From: Xanthomonas sp. 3793
GTDB lineage: Bacteria > Pseudomonadota > Gammaproteobacteria > Xanthomonadales > Xanthomonadaceae
Length of the DNA stretch: 64,000 nt
NCBI RefSeq assembly: GCF_024806835.1
Contig: NZ_JANTYU010000004.1
Location: 186,001-250,000 of the forward strand
Direction of reading: 5' to 3'
How positions within the stretch are numbered: position 1 is the stretch's first letter; each line of letters starts with the position of its first letter. Of the stretch, positions 1-7,315 are shown one piece after another. The notes beneath the pieces were generated by a model that saw only the letters and a list, made by a program, of their open reading frames with translations, had not been told where the DNA came from and ran no database searches. The translations under genes and the position numbers were made by a program.

Positions 1-125
1 CCAGCCGGCAACCGCTCACCCATGCCCTGAATCAGGGACTGCTGGCCAGTGGTGGAACCAATCGCCCCGAATGGCACTGCAAAGGCCAAGGCAAACATCG
101 CCGCACGCATCGATACCTTCAACAT
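1..125 (-). CDS. Partial exported protein of unknown function (N-terminus only)
   Basis: The reverse strand opens with ATG at 125, preceded by an AAGGA ribosome-binding site, and runs off the left edge of the window after 41 codons. The visible part is a typical Sec signal peptide: MLKVSMR followed by a hydrophobic stretch AAMFALAFAVPFGAIGS. The start of a polar mature region follows. No family can be recognised from so short a piece. The upstream DNA (126-342) is clearly more AT-rich than the rest of the window and probably holds its promoter. Confidence 0.6.
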   Translation of the reverse strand, partial: MLKVSMRAAMFALAFAVPFGAIGSTTGQQSLIQGMGERLPA

Positions 126-342
126 AAAAAATCCTTTTAGTATTGAAATGATTTCGGAGAATTGCGCATGAACAGGGCCAACCGAAAAGCAATCATGGTT
201 CTGGCAGACATTATTGGCTGCCCACGCAAGCTACTCTTCTAAAATTCGTATTTCAACCTCCCCACATGAAATTCTTAGCCAAGAAGATAATTCCATTATT
301 CTTCAGAGATAAGATCAATAAAATTCTCTGACCGGCATCTCT
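126..342. other. AT-rich intergenic stretch
   Basis: The region between the leftmost gene and rubredoxin is visibly richer in A and T than the surrounding GC-rich DNA. It includes the promoter side of the leftmost gene. A 24-codon reading frame at 168-242 (+) has a GGAGA element 7-8 bases before its ATG, but its product resembles nothing I know. No terminator or repeat of the window's families was seen. Confidence 0.4.
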
Positions 343-534
343 TCAGTCAATCTCCACCATCTCGAAGTCGTCCTTGGTCACGCCGCAGTCCGGGCAAGTC
401 CAGGTCTCGGGCACGTCTTGCCAGGCGGTGCCGGGGGCGATGCCTTCTTCGGGGATGCCGTCGGCCTCGTGGTAGAGAAATCCGCAGACCACGCACATCC
501 AGGTGCGGTAGGTGGTGGTGGATGTGTCGCTCAT
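343..534 (-). CDS. rubA: Rubredoxin
   Basis: A protein of 63 residues that carries one mononuclear Fe(Cys)4 site and acts as a small cytoplasmic electron carrier. Both rubredoxin knuckles are visible: CVVCG near residue 14 and CPDCG near residue 47. The conserved YHEADG and GI-PGTAW-DVP-TW stretches lie between them. The start was placed at MSDTSTTT (534) rather than at the longer frame start at 582, because family members begin shortly before the first CxxC and the longer form would add an unrelated tail. It is divergent from thiE with 71 bases between the starts. Its redox partner is not encoded nearby. Confidence 0.93.
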   Translation of the reverse strand: MSDTSTTTYRTWMCVVCGFLYHEADGIPEEGIAPGTAWQDVPETWTCPDCGVTKDDFEMVEID

Positions 535-605
535 TGGATAATCGCGGTCACGCAACGGTGGGCCTGCATTGTCCCATCCCACCCACCTCTTTCGGAAGCG
601 CTGTC

Positions 606-1229
606 ATGCCCAACCGCCTCAACGTCCGCGGCGTTTACCTGATCACTCCCGATGAGCCCAACACGCAGCGCCTGCTGCTGCGCACCGCACCGTTGCTGCC
701 TGCGATCGCCTGGCTGCAATACCGCAACAAGCAGGCAGACACGGCCCTGCGGCTGCGCCAGGCAAGCGCGCTGCGGGAGGCCTGCGCAGTGCACGGGGTG
801 CCGTTGATCATCAACGACGATGCGCAGCTGGCCGCGCAGGTCGGTGCGCAGGGCGTGCATCTGGGCGAGGACGATGGCGATGTGCCGGCGGCACGCGCGC
901 TACTGGGCGAGCAGGCGATCATCGGGGTGTCGTGCTACGACGAGATCGATCGCGCCCGCGCCGCAACTGCCGCAGGTGCCAGCTACGTGGCCTTCGGTGC
1001 GTTTTTCCCGACCACGACCAAAGTGACGACGCGTCGTGCTACGCCTGCGTTGCTACAGCAAGCTGGAGAGTTGGGAGTGCCACGGGTAGCGATTGGCGGC
1101 ATCACGGCGGCGCAGGTGCCCGCGTTGGTTGCAGCAGGTGCCGAGTTGGTTGCCGTGGTCAGTGGCGTGTACGCCGCGCCGGATCCGGTCGCAGCAGTGC
1201 AGGCATATCGGGCCGGGTTTGCGCGGTAG
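606..1229 (+). CDS. thiE: Thiamine-phosphate synthase
   Basis: Joins the pyrimidine HMP-PP and the thiazole phosphate to give thiamine phosphate, the last condensation of vitamin B1 synthesis. The 207-residue product has the ThiE TIM-barrel signatures: YLITPDE at the N-terminus, WLQYRNK, the pyrophosphate-binding [16 protein letters not shown], the phosphate-binding [11 protein letters not shown] and GGI near the C-terminus. The start at 606 (MPNRLNVRG) gives the usual family length and has CGGAAG upstream; the longer frame from 522 would run into the rubredoxin promoter. The pyrimidine gene thiC lies 47 kb away with its own riboswitch; no TPP riboswitch was seen in front of thiE. Confidence 0.95.
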   Translation: MPNRLNVRGVYLITPDEPNTQRLLLRTAPLLPAIAWLQYRNKQADTALRLRQASALREACAVHGVPLIINDDAQLAAQVGAQGVHLGEDDGDVPAARALLGEQAIIGVSCYDEIDRARAATAAGASYVAFGAFFPTTTKVTTRRATPALLQQAGELGVPRVAIGGITAAQVPALVAAGAELVAVVSGVYAAPDPVAAVQAYRAGFAR

Positions 1230-1355
1230 CGTGGCTGGCAGACGACAGCGTTGCCCTCGACACGTGCTGTCCAAGACGCCAGACGCAAGACCATGAAGAT
1301 TCCGAGTCGTAACGATGTTTTATGCAGTCGGAAGCTCAGGTCAAAAGCTTGGTCA

Positions 1356-1470
1356 GTCGAGGGCGCGGCGCCCTCACCGCTCGCGGGACACGCCATGAAT
1401 CCGTCCGTGGAGGCTCGGTGGCGGCATCCATGCCGCCACACGGTCCCGCAATCGGTAAGGACACCGCACC
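1356..1470. repeat. Type A palindromic intergenic repeat (copy 1)
   Basis: About 115 bp. Begins with a GGGCGCGGCGCCCTC palindrome, then a terminal arm (CACCGCTCGCGGGACA). The centre is a hairpin core GTGGCGGCATCCATGCCGCCAC. It ends with an inverted copy of the arm (GGTCCCGCAATCGGTAAGGACACC). Close copies lie at 27798-27901 (same orientation) and, more diverged, at 20697-20805, 21171-21279 and 62983-63089. There is no coding potential beyond overlapping shadow frames. Confidence 0.85.
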
Positions 1471-1606
1471 ATAGAGTCTGCAGGTCGCTTCGTTGAAAGC
1501 CTGCCTGTTGCTCGGCTTGCGTTAGGAAGCTGATCGGACCCGGCGTCATCCAAACAATGCACGTCATGCACTGCTTGCACCATGCATACCGACATTCTCG
1601 ACTAGT

Positions 1607-1708
1607 CCTTGCCCGCCCACCGTCGCGGGATCTTACGCGGCATGGATGCCGCGTAAGAGCCTACAGGGGCGTACTTGCGGCGTGTCCCGCGATGGCAGGC
1701 GGGCAAGG
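1607..1708. repeat. Type B palindromic intergenic repeat (copy 1)
   Basis: A MITE-like element of 102 bp with imperfect 24-bp terminal inverted repeats (CCTTGCCCGCCCACC... at 1607-1630 against ...GGCGGGCAAGG at 1685-1708). A 12-bp internal stem CTTACGCGGCAT / ATGCCGCGTAAG lies at 1632-1657. Nearly identical copies are at 28042-28143 and, inverted, at 20931-21032 and 62679-62780. It follows a type A copy after a 136-bp spacer. Confidence 0.85.
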
Positions 1709-1942
1709 CCCCTGCAGCCAAACCACAGATCAACCGCTCTGCAAGTGATCTGTCCGCATCATCCACCCCACTCAAGACAACCGAATGATCGAGTCGTCGC
1801 ATCGGATAGATGCAGGCAAAGCTCAGTGGACCGAGGGCGCGCTGCCCTCGCCGCACCAGAATGTTGATCGTGACTCGGTAAAAAGGTCGCGCGGGTCGCG
1901 TGTCTTATCAAGGCCATTGAAGCTGATTGAAGTCCCATCACC

Positions 1943-1983
1943 GCAAAAAAAAGCAGCGACGCGTGCCATCACGCGTCGCTGCT
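1943..1983 (-). terminator. Rho-independent terminator of the Oar-like receptor gene
   Basis: A perfect 13-bp stem (AGCAGCGACGCGT at 1952-1964 against its complement at 1971-1983) with a 6-base loop. It is followed on the minus strand by eight T residues, 27 bases after the stop codon of the receptor gene. Confidence 0.93.
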
Positions 1984-2009
1984 GGTTTTGACTCCGTCGC
2001 CTGACGCGA

Positions 2010-5000
2010 TTAGAAGTCGTAGCTCAGCGTCACCCGGCCCGAGCGCGGCGCCTGGTAGGCCACGACCTGATCCCAGAGCGGGTTGGTGGTGTTGTCGGGC
2101 AACTGCGAGAACGGGTAGATGTTGGTCGCGGTCTGCTCGTTGGTGATGTTGAACACATCCAGGCGCAGCGCCAGCTTGCCGTCGGCGAACGCCGGCTTGT
2201 AGGTCACGCCCATGTCGAGCTGGGCGATCCAGCCCAGGCGGCCCTGCGAGCCCGGAGGCGATGCACTGCCGGTGCCGGTTTCCGGGTTGTAGCAGTAGTG
2301 GTACGGCCCGCCGGTGATCGCACTGCCGCCGTAACCGGCCGGATCGCGGCCGCTGTACTCGGTGCCGTAGTAGTTACCCAGGCAGTTATGCGGTGCGCCG
2401 GAGATCAGGCTGAAGTTGGCCGAAGCGCCCCATTGCGGGTTGAACTGATAGAAACCGAACAGCTTGAGCTGATGACGGTGGTCGTTGGATTGATCGCCGT
2501 TGAAATGCTCCATCAACGCTGCATGGTCCCAGCTCTGCGTGGTCGAGACCGAGGCCTGGCCCTGGTAGCTGCCCAGCGCGCCGCCGGTGCGCCACAGGTC
2601 CGAACGCACCTGGCCTTCGGTGGTGCCGTAGCTATGCGACCAGACGTAATTGACCTTGGCGTACCACTTGCCGTCGAACGGGCGCTCCAGATTGAATTCC
2701 ACCGCCGAGTAGTTGCGCTTGAACTTCGGGAAACCCGCCGCTTCGCGACTCACCGACACTTCGTGGAACTGACCGTCGGTGCCGATCACGCCCCAGGTGT
2801 TGGTCTGGCCCGGATTGATCAGCGATGCGCCGGCCACCTGCGAGAAGTCGATGGTGACACCCTGCGCGGCCGCGGCGTTGATCAACGCGGTGTTGGAGAC
2901 GTCGTAGTTCTGATCGTCGATGCCGGCATTGAGCCGACGATGCGTGCCGCGTACGCCCAGCACCCAGCCGGTGTCCAGCTGTTTGGTGAAGCCGAGGATG
3001 ACTTCGTCCTGGTTCTCGCCCTCGATGTCCTTGACCACCGCGGTACGCACATCGGCGATGCGACCGAAGCGCGAGTTGGCCGACACCGCCGACCCCAGCT
3101 GCTGCGCCAGGATCGGCGTGCCGTCGGCGTTGATGCCGCTATAGGTGAAGTAGGTATCGGTGGTGGTGGCCGGGGTGAACAGGCTCACTGCCGACAACGG
3201 CAGACCGAGGTAGTAACGGCCGACGTTGCCGAACACCTTCAGGCTGGAATCGCCGTTGACGTCCCAGCTGAAGCCCAGGCGCGGCGCCCAGGCATTGTCC
3301 ACTTCGATGTAGGGGTCGCCGAACGGGGTGTAGTTGGTGAATTCGTCCTTGCGCAGGCCCAGGCTGAGCAGCAGGTTGTCGGTGACCTGCCACTTGTCTT
3401 CGATGTAATAAGCGCGCTGTTTGGCCTCGTACGAATACAGGCTGGTGTTGATGTTGCGTACCACGTAGTAGCCGCTGGAGCCGTTGACCGGATCGACCAG
3501 GCCCGGGCTCGGTGCACCGATGCCGCCGGCTTCGTTGGCGGACTGGCTGACCAACCCGCCGGTCGCCAGCCCGTTGGGATCGTTGGTCTGGCCGTAGGTC
3601 CACGCAAAGCCCGGACCTGACAGCACCGAGCCGACATCGATGCCTTCGGACTTCTGGTTGTCGATACCGAAGTTGAGCGTGTGATGGCCGATGCGCCATT
3701 CCAGATTGAGGCGCTGATTGTCCTTCTTGTACTCGCGGTCGGGCGAACTGACCGACGTTACCAACTGGTTGCCGATACGCGGCGTACCGCCGGTGTACGC
3801 CGGATTCTGCAGCGCGGCGCTATTGATGACGGGCCCGCCAGCCGCGTTGTAGTTGAACGGGGTCAGCTCGTCGGGCGTGGTCATCTTGCCGTACAGCGCA
3901 GTCACGGTGAGGTTGTCGCCGAGGTAGCCGGTGTACTTGCCGGTGAACAGGGTCGGACCGGTTTTCCAGGTGGATTCATCGGTGAAATAACTGCCGCGCT
4001 GGCGATTGACATAGTCGTAGCGGTAGATCGACCCGTTGGTCTCGGCCTCGTCGCTGGCACCAGTCACCTCGATCAGGTGGTTGTCGGTGATGTTCCAGTC
4101 CACCTTGGCGTACCAGCGCTTCTGCTTGTAGTCGTAATCGGTGAGGCCGCCGGTGCGGCCGTTGTCGGTGTCGCGATTGGTGCCCACGCGTACGCCGTCC
4201 GAATCGACCTGCTCGGCGGCCAGGAAGAAGAACAGCTTGTCCTGGATGATCGGCCCGCCGACATAGGCGCTGTAGGTGGTCTGGTTGGCTTCGGCCTCGC
4301 TGGCCGGCTGGTACAGACCGTTGGCCGCGCGCGCATAACGGTAGGCGGCGTTGTTGACGGTGCTGCCCTGGCTGTCCGGGCGCCAGTAGATATCGCGCTG
4401 GTTGGCGCGCAGACCGTTGGGCTCCCAGATGACGGCGGCGCCGAACTTCCACTCGTTGGTGCCGCGCTTGCCGATCTGGTTGATCACACCGCCATTGGAG
4501 CGGCCGAACTGCGCGCCGTAGCCGCCGGTAAAGATTTCCTGCTGGTCGATGGCGCCGTACGGCAGGGTCAGGCCGCCCAGGTTGTTGCTGATGGTGGTGG
4601 TGTTGAAGCCGTTGAGGTAGTAAGCGTTTTCGCTGGCGGCCGAGCCACCGAAGCTGGGCAGCGAGCCGCCGAGCGGTCCGTTGTCGAAGCCGCCGCTGTT
4701 GACCACCACGCCCGGCGCCAGCAACGCGATCGCCTCGGCGGTACGCCCCAGCGGCAGCTGCGCCAGCTGTTCGGAGGTGACCACGGTGCGGGTGTCCACG
4801 CTGCTGACGTCGATGGTGGCGAGGCTGGCGGCACTGACGGTGACGCTGTCCAGGGTCTGCAGGCCGCTCCCCGCGGCGCTGGCGGCAGCAAACGACACAT
4901 CGGTGTTGGCGCCGACGGTGATGCTGACGTTTTCGCGGGTTTCCACCACCGCGCCGTCGCGTTTGACCGTCACCTTGTAGGTGCCCAGCGGCAGATTGCC

Positions 5001-5192
5001 GGCGGTGTAACGGCCGCGCGCATCCACCGGCACTTCGCGACTGAAACCGCTGTTGTTCTCCACCAGCACGCTGGTGCCGCTGCTCTGTCCCACGCTGCCG
5101 ACGATGCTGCCGCTGGTGGACTGCGCGTGGACGCTCCCCATGGCCACGACCAGCGCCAACGCCAAGGCACGCTTCTGGATACTACGGTTCAT
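2010..5192 (-). CDS. Oar-like TonB-dependent outer-membrane receptor
   Basis: A 1060-residue outer-membrane receptor. The N-terminus is a signal peptide (MNRSIQKRALALALVVAMGSVHA). Next comes a carboxypeptidase-regulatory-like beta domain (about residues 25-105: GSIVGSV, NLPLGTYKVTVKRDG). A TonB plug (about 110-250, with VSSVDTRTVVTSEQL and GGVINQIGKRGTNEW) precedes a long beta-barrel ending in the aromatic terminus LSYDF. This order is typical of the Oar/OmpA-related group, which in plant-associated xanthomonads often serves uptake of peptides or polymers; the actual ligand cannot be read from sequence. The ATG at 5192 has a strong GGGGAG site. It stands alone, ends in its own terminator and is divergent from hemL. 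Confidence 0.9.
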   Translation of the reverse strand: MNRSIQKRALALALVVAMGSVHAQSTSGSIVGSVGQSSGTSVLVENNSGFSREVPVDARGRYTAGNLPLGTYKVTVKRDGAVVETRENVSITVGANTDVSFAAASAAGSGLQTLDSVTVSAASLATIDVSSVDTRTVVTSEQLAQLPLGRTAEAIALLAPGVVVNSGGFDNGPLGGSLPSFGGSAASENAYYLNGFNTTTISNNLGGLTLPYGAIDQQEIFTGGYGAQFGRSNGGVINQIGKRGTNEWKFGAAVIWEPNGLRANQRDIYWRPDSQGSTVNNAAYRYARAANGLYQPASEAEANQTTYSAYVGGPIIQDKLFFFLAAEQVDSDGVRVGTNRDTDNGRTGGLTDYDYKQKRWYAKVDWNITDNHLIEVTGASDEAETNGSIYRYDYVNRQRGSYFTDESTWKTGPTLFTGKYTGYLGDNLTVTALYGKMTTPDELTPFNYNAAGGPVINSAALQNPAYTGGTPRIGNQLVTSVSSPDREYKKDNQRLNLEWRIGHHTLNFGIDNQKSEGIDVGSVLSGPGFAWTYGQTNDPNGLATGGLVSQSANEAGGIGAPSPGLVDPVNGSSGYYVVRNINTSLYSYEAKQRAYYIEDKWQVTDNLLLSLGLRKDEFTNYTPFGDPYIEVDNAWAPRLGFSWDVNGDSSLKVFGNVGRYYLGLPLSAVSLFTPATTTDTYFTYSGINADGTPILAQQLGSAVSANSRFGRIADVRTAVVKDIEGENQDEVILGFTKQLDTGWVLGVRGTHRRLNAGIDDQNYDVSNTALINAAAAQGVTIDFSQVAGASLINPGQTNTWGVIGTDGQFHEVSVSREAAGFPKFKRNYSAVEFNLERPFDGKWYAKVNYVWSHSYGTTEGQVRSDLWRTGGALGSYQGQASVSTTQSWDHAALMEHFNGDQSNDHRHQLKLFGFYQFNPQWGASANFSLISGAPHNCLGNYYGTEYSGRDPAGYGGSAITGGPYHYCYNPETGTGSASPPGSQGRLGWIAQLDMGVTYKPAFADGKLALRLDVFNITNEQTATNIYPFSQLPDNTTNPLWDQVVAYQAPRSGRVTLSYDF

Positions 5193-5497
5193 GCTTTCTC
5201 CCCAAGATGGACACTGCCGGCAACGCGGCTAACTGAACGGGGCCAACGGCCACCGGAATCACACTTTCTGAACATCGGCAGCCGGGCGCCAATGACCGCA
5301 CGCCATCAGCTCATACCCAAAATGTCGATACCGTCGCGTTCGATCATAGGCAGCCAAGTTCCCCTACCCGGCGGCTCCGACGGGTAGGCGGGCCACTGTC
5401 GGGTAGGCGCGCGAGCCCGCAGGCCTGACAATGGCGGACGCGATGCCCGCTACCGGGCATCGCTGCCCCCATCGATATTCCTCAAGGATCTGCGCGC
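5193..5497. other. Divergent promoter region between the receptor and hemL
   Basis: 305 bp without a gene. It contains several copies of the word CGGGTAG, two of which form a short hairpin around 5365-5388, and the AAGGA site of hemL just before 5498. No named operator was recognised. Confidence 0.35.
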
Positions 5498-6787
5498 ATG
5501 AATCACACCCGCTCCCACGCCCTGTTCGCCCAGGCGCAGACCCTGTTGCCCGGGGGCGTCAATTCCCCCGTGCGGGCGTTCAAGTCGGTCGGCGGCGAGC
5601 CGTTCTTCGTGGCGCGCGCCGACGGCCCGTATCTGTACGACGTCGACGACAACCGCTACATCGACTACGTGGGCTCGTGGGGCCCGATGATCGCCGGCCA
5701 CAACCACCCCGCCGTGCGCGAGGCGGTGGAACGCGCCATCCGCGATGGACTGTCGTTCGGCGCGCCATGCGCCGCCGAGGTCACCATGGCCGACACCATC
5801 ACCCGGCTGGTGCCCTCGTGCGAGATGGTGCGCATGGTCAACTCCGGCACCGAGGCCACGCTGTCGGCAGTGCGCCTGGCGCGCGGCGCCACCGGGCGCA
5901 ATCGCATCGTCAAGTTCGAAGGCTGCTATCACGGCCACGGCGACTCGTTCCTGGTCAAGGCCGGCAGCGGCATGCTGACGCTGGGCGTGCCTACGTCGCC
6001 GGGTGTGCCGGCGGGCCTGAGCGAGCTGACCGCCACGCTCAGCTTCAACGACTTCGAAGGCGCCACCGCGCTGTTCGACGAGATCGGCGCCGACGTGGCG
6101 GCGGTGATCATCGAGCCGGTGGTGGGCAACGCCAACTGCATACCGCCGCTGGCCGGCTACCTGCAGCATCTGCGCACGCTGTGCACGCGGCATGGCGCGC
6201 TGCTGATCTTCGACGAGGTGATGACCGGGTTCCGCGTCGCGCTGGGTGGCGCGCAGGCGCTGTACGGGGTGACGCCGGACCTGACCACCTTCGGCAAGAT
6301 CATCGGCGGCGGCATGCCGGTGGGCGCGTATGGCGGGCGGCGCGAGCTGATGGAGCAGATCGCGCCCTCCGGGCCGATCTACCAGGCCGGTACCTTGTCG
6401 GGCAATCCGGTGGCGATGGCGGCCGGCCTGGCGATGCTGGAGCTGGTGCAGGAACCAGGCTTCCACGCCCGCCTCAGCGAGGCCACAGGCGTGTTGTGCC
6501 AGGGACTGGAAGATGCCGCGCGCGCCGCCGGCATCGCCGTCACCACCAATCGGGTCGGCGGCATGTTCGGGCTGTTCTTCACCGACGAAATCGTGGACAG
6601 CTACGCGCAGGCCACCGCCTGCGACACCACCAGTTTCAATCGCTTCTTCCACGCGATGCTGCAGCGGGGCGTGTACCTGGCACCGTCGGCGTACGAAGCC
6701 GGCTTCATGTCCAGCGCGCACGACGCTGCGGTGATCGACGCCACGCTCGCGGCCGCACGCGAGGCGTTTGCGGACGTGGCACGCTGA
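5498..6787 (+). CDS. hemL: Glutamate-1-semialdehyde 2,1-aminomutase
   Basis: A PLP enzyme that converts glutamate-1-semialdehyde to 5-aminolevulinate, the precursor of haem and other tetrapyrroles by the C5 pathway. The 429 residues match the family length. Diagnostic motifs are [13 protein letters not shown] at the N-terminus, [28 protein letters not shown], the GCYHGHGDS phosphate region, FDEVMTGFR, and [18 protein letters not shown], which carries the PLP lysine (about residue 267). The ATG has AAGGA nine bases upstream. It is monocistronic here, divergent from the Oar-like receptor. Confidence 0.97.
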   Translation: MNHTRSHALFAQAQTLLPGGVNSPVRAFKSVGGEPFFVARADGPYLYDVDDNRYIDYVGSWGPMIAGHNHPAVREAVERAIRDGLSFGAPCAAEVTMADTITRLVPSCEMVRMVNSGTEATLSAVRLARGATGRNRIVKFEGCYHGHGDSFLVKAGSGMLTLGVPTSPGVPAGLSELTATLSFNDFEGATALFDEIGADVAAVIIEPVVGNANCIPPLAGYLQHLRTLCTRHGALLIFDEVMTGFRVALGGAQALYGVTPDLTTFGKIIGGGMPVGAYGGRRELMEQIAPSGPIYQAGTLSGNPVAMAAGLAMLELVQEPGFHARLSEATGVLCQGLEDAARAAGIAVTTNRVGGMFGLFFTDEIVDSYAQATACDTTSFNRFFHAMLQRGVYLAPSAYEAGFMSSAHDAAVIDATLAAAREAFADVAR

Positions 6788-7315
6788 GGTTTGGGTCGAA
6801 ACCTGCAGCAATGCAGAGCGTCTCGCACGCATTGGCAGCGCGCGGTCGCGCGCCTGGCGCGCTTGCTGCCTGGCGTGGGTTTGCATCCACCGGCGAGGCG
6901 ACAGTGCCTGGGCGAGCGGGTATCTGCCGGCGCGCCGCCGTTGCCGACGGCGCGTGGTTGCAGGGCAGAACATCAGCGAGGTTGCCTGGCAGCGGGAATT
7001 CCCGCTTGCGGGACGTGCATCCTGCATTGGGTGAATACGCAGGCGGGCCCGCGCGTTCCTTGACCCCGCGCACAACGCGCAGCATTTCTCGCTGCGATGG
7101 CGCTCACTGAGGGCCACGCGCTTTGCTTTTGTCTTGCGGCTGTCATACCTTTCTGAAAGGTGCTCACGGATGGGCATGGGTGGGGACCCTCGAAGCAGCC
7201 GATCCGTCGTTGTCGCCATCGCGGTGACATGCCGGCCGTCGCCGCTGTTTCACTTCCGTTGTGCAGCGTGTCGAGCCGACGCGCCGCTGACGCCTGCCAC
7301 GGCCGCCCTCGCCTC
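6788..7315. other. Long non-coding gap upstream of the MalT-like regulator
   Basis: 528 bp with no convincing gene. The only structure noticed is a perfect 15-base palindrome ACCTTTCTGAAAGGT at 7147-7161. It could be an operator, or could lie just inside the gene if the regulator starts at the GTG at 7160. Confidence 0.35.

Noticed and set aside
983..1567. Minus-strand frame across thiE and the first repeat
   Set aside because: Half lies antisense to thiE and half in a palindromic repeat.
1607..1708. CRISPR-like appearance of repeated palindromes
   Set aside because: Copies are kilobases apart, carry terminal inverted repeats and have no regular short spacers or cas genes.
2298..3620. Long plus-strand open frame (440 codons)
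   Set aside because: It lies wholly opposite the Oar-like receptor. Its product is rich in Ala, Val and Arg with no motifs, a typical GC-rich antisense shadow.
3681..5387. Plus-strand open frame of 568 codons
   Set aside because: Antisense to the same receptor gene, and runs into the hemL promoter region; low-complexity product.
5431..7219. Two open frames over 550 codons overlapping hemL
   Set aside because: One in another frame and one antisense to hemL, which has full motif support; both products are basic or low-complexity.
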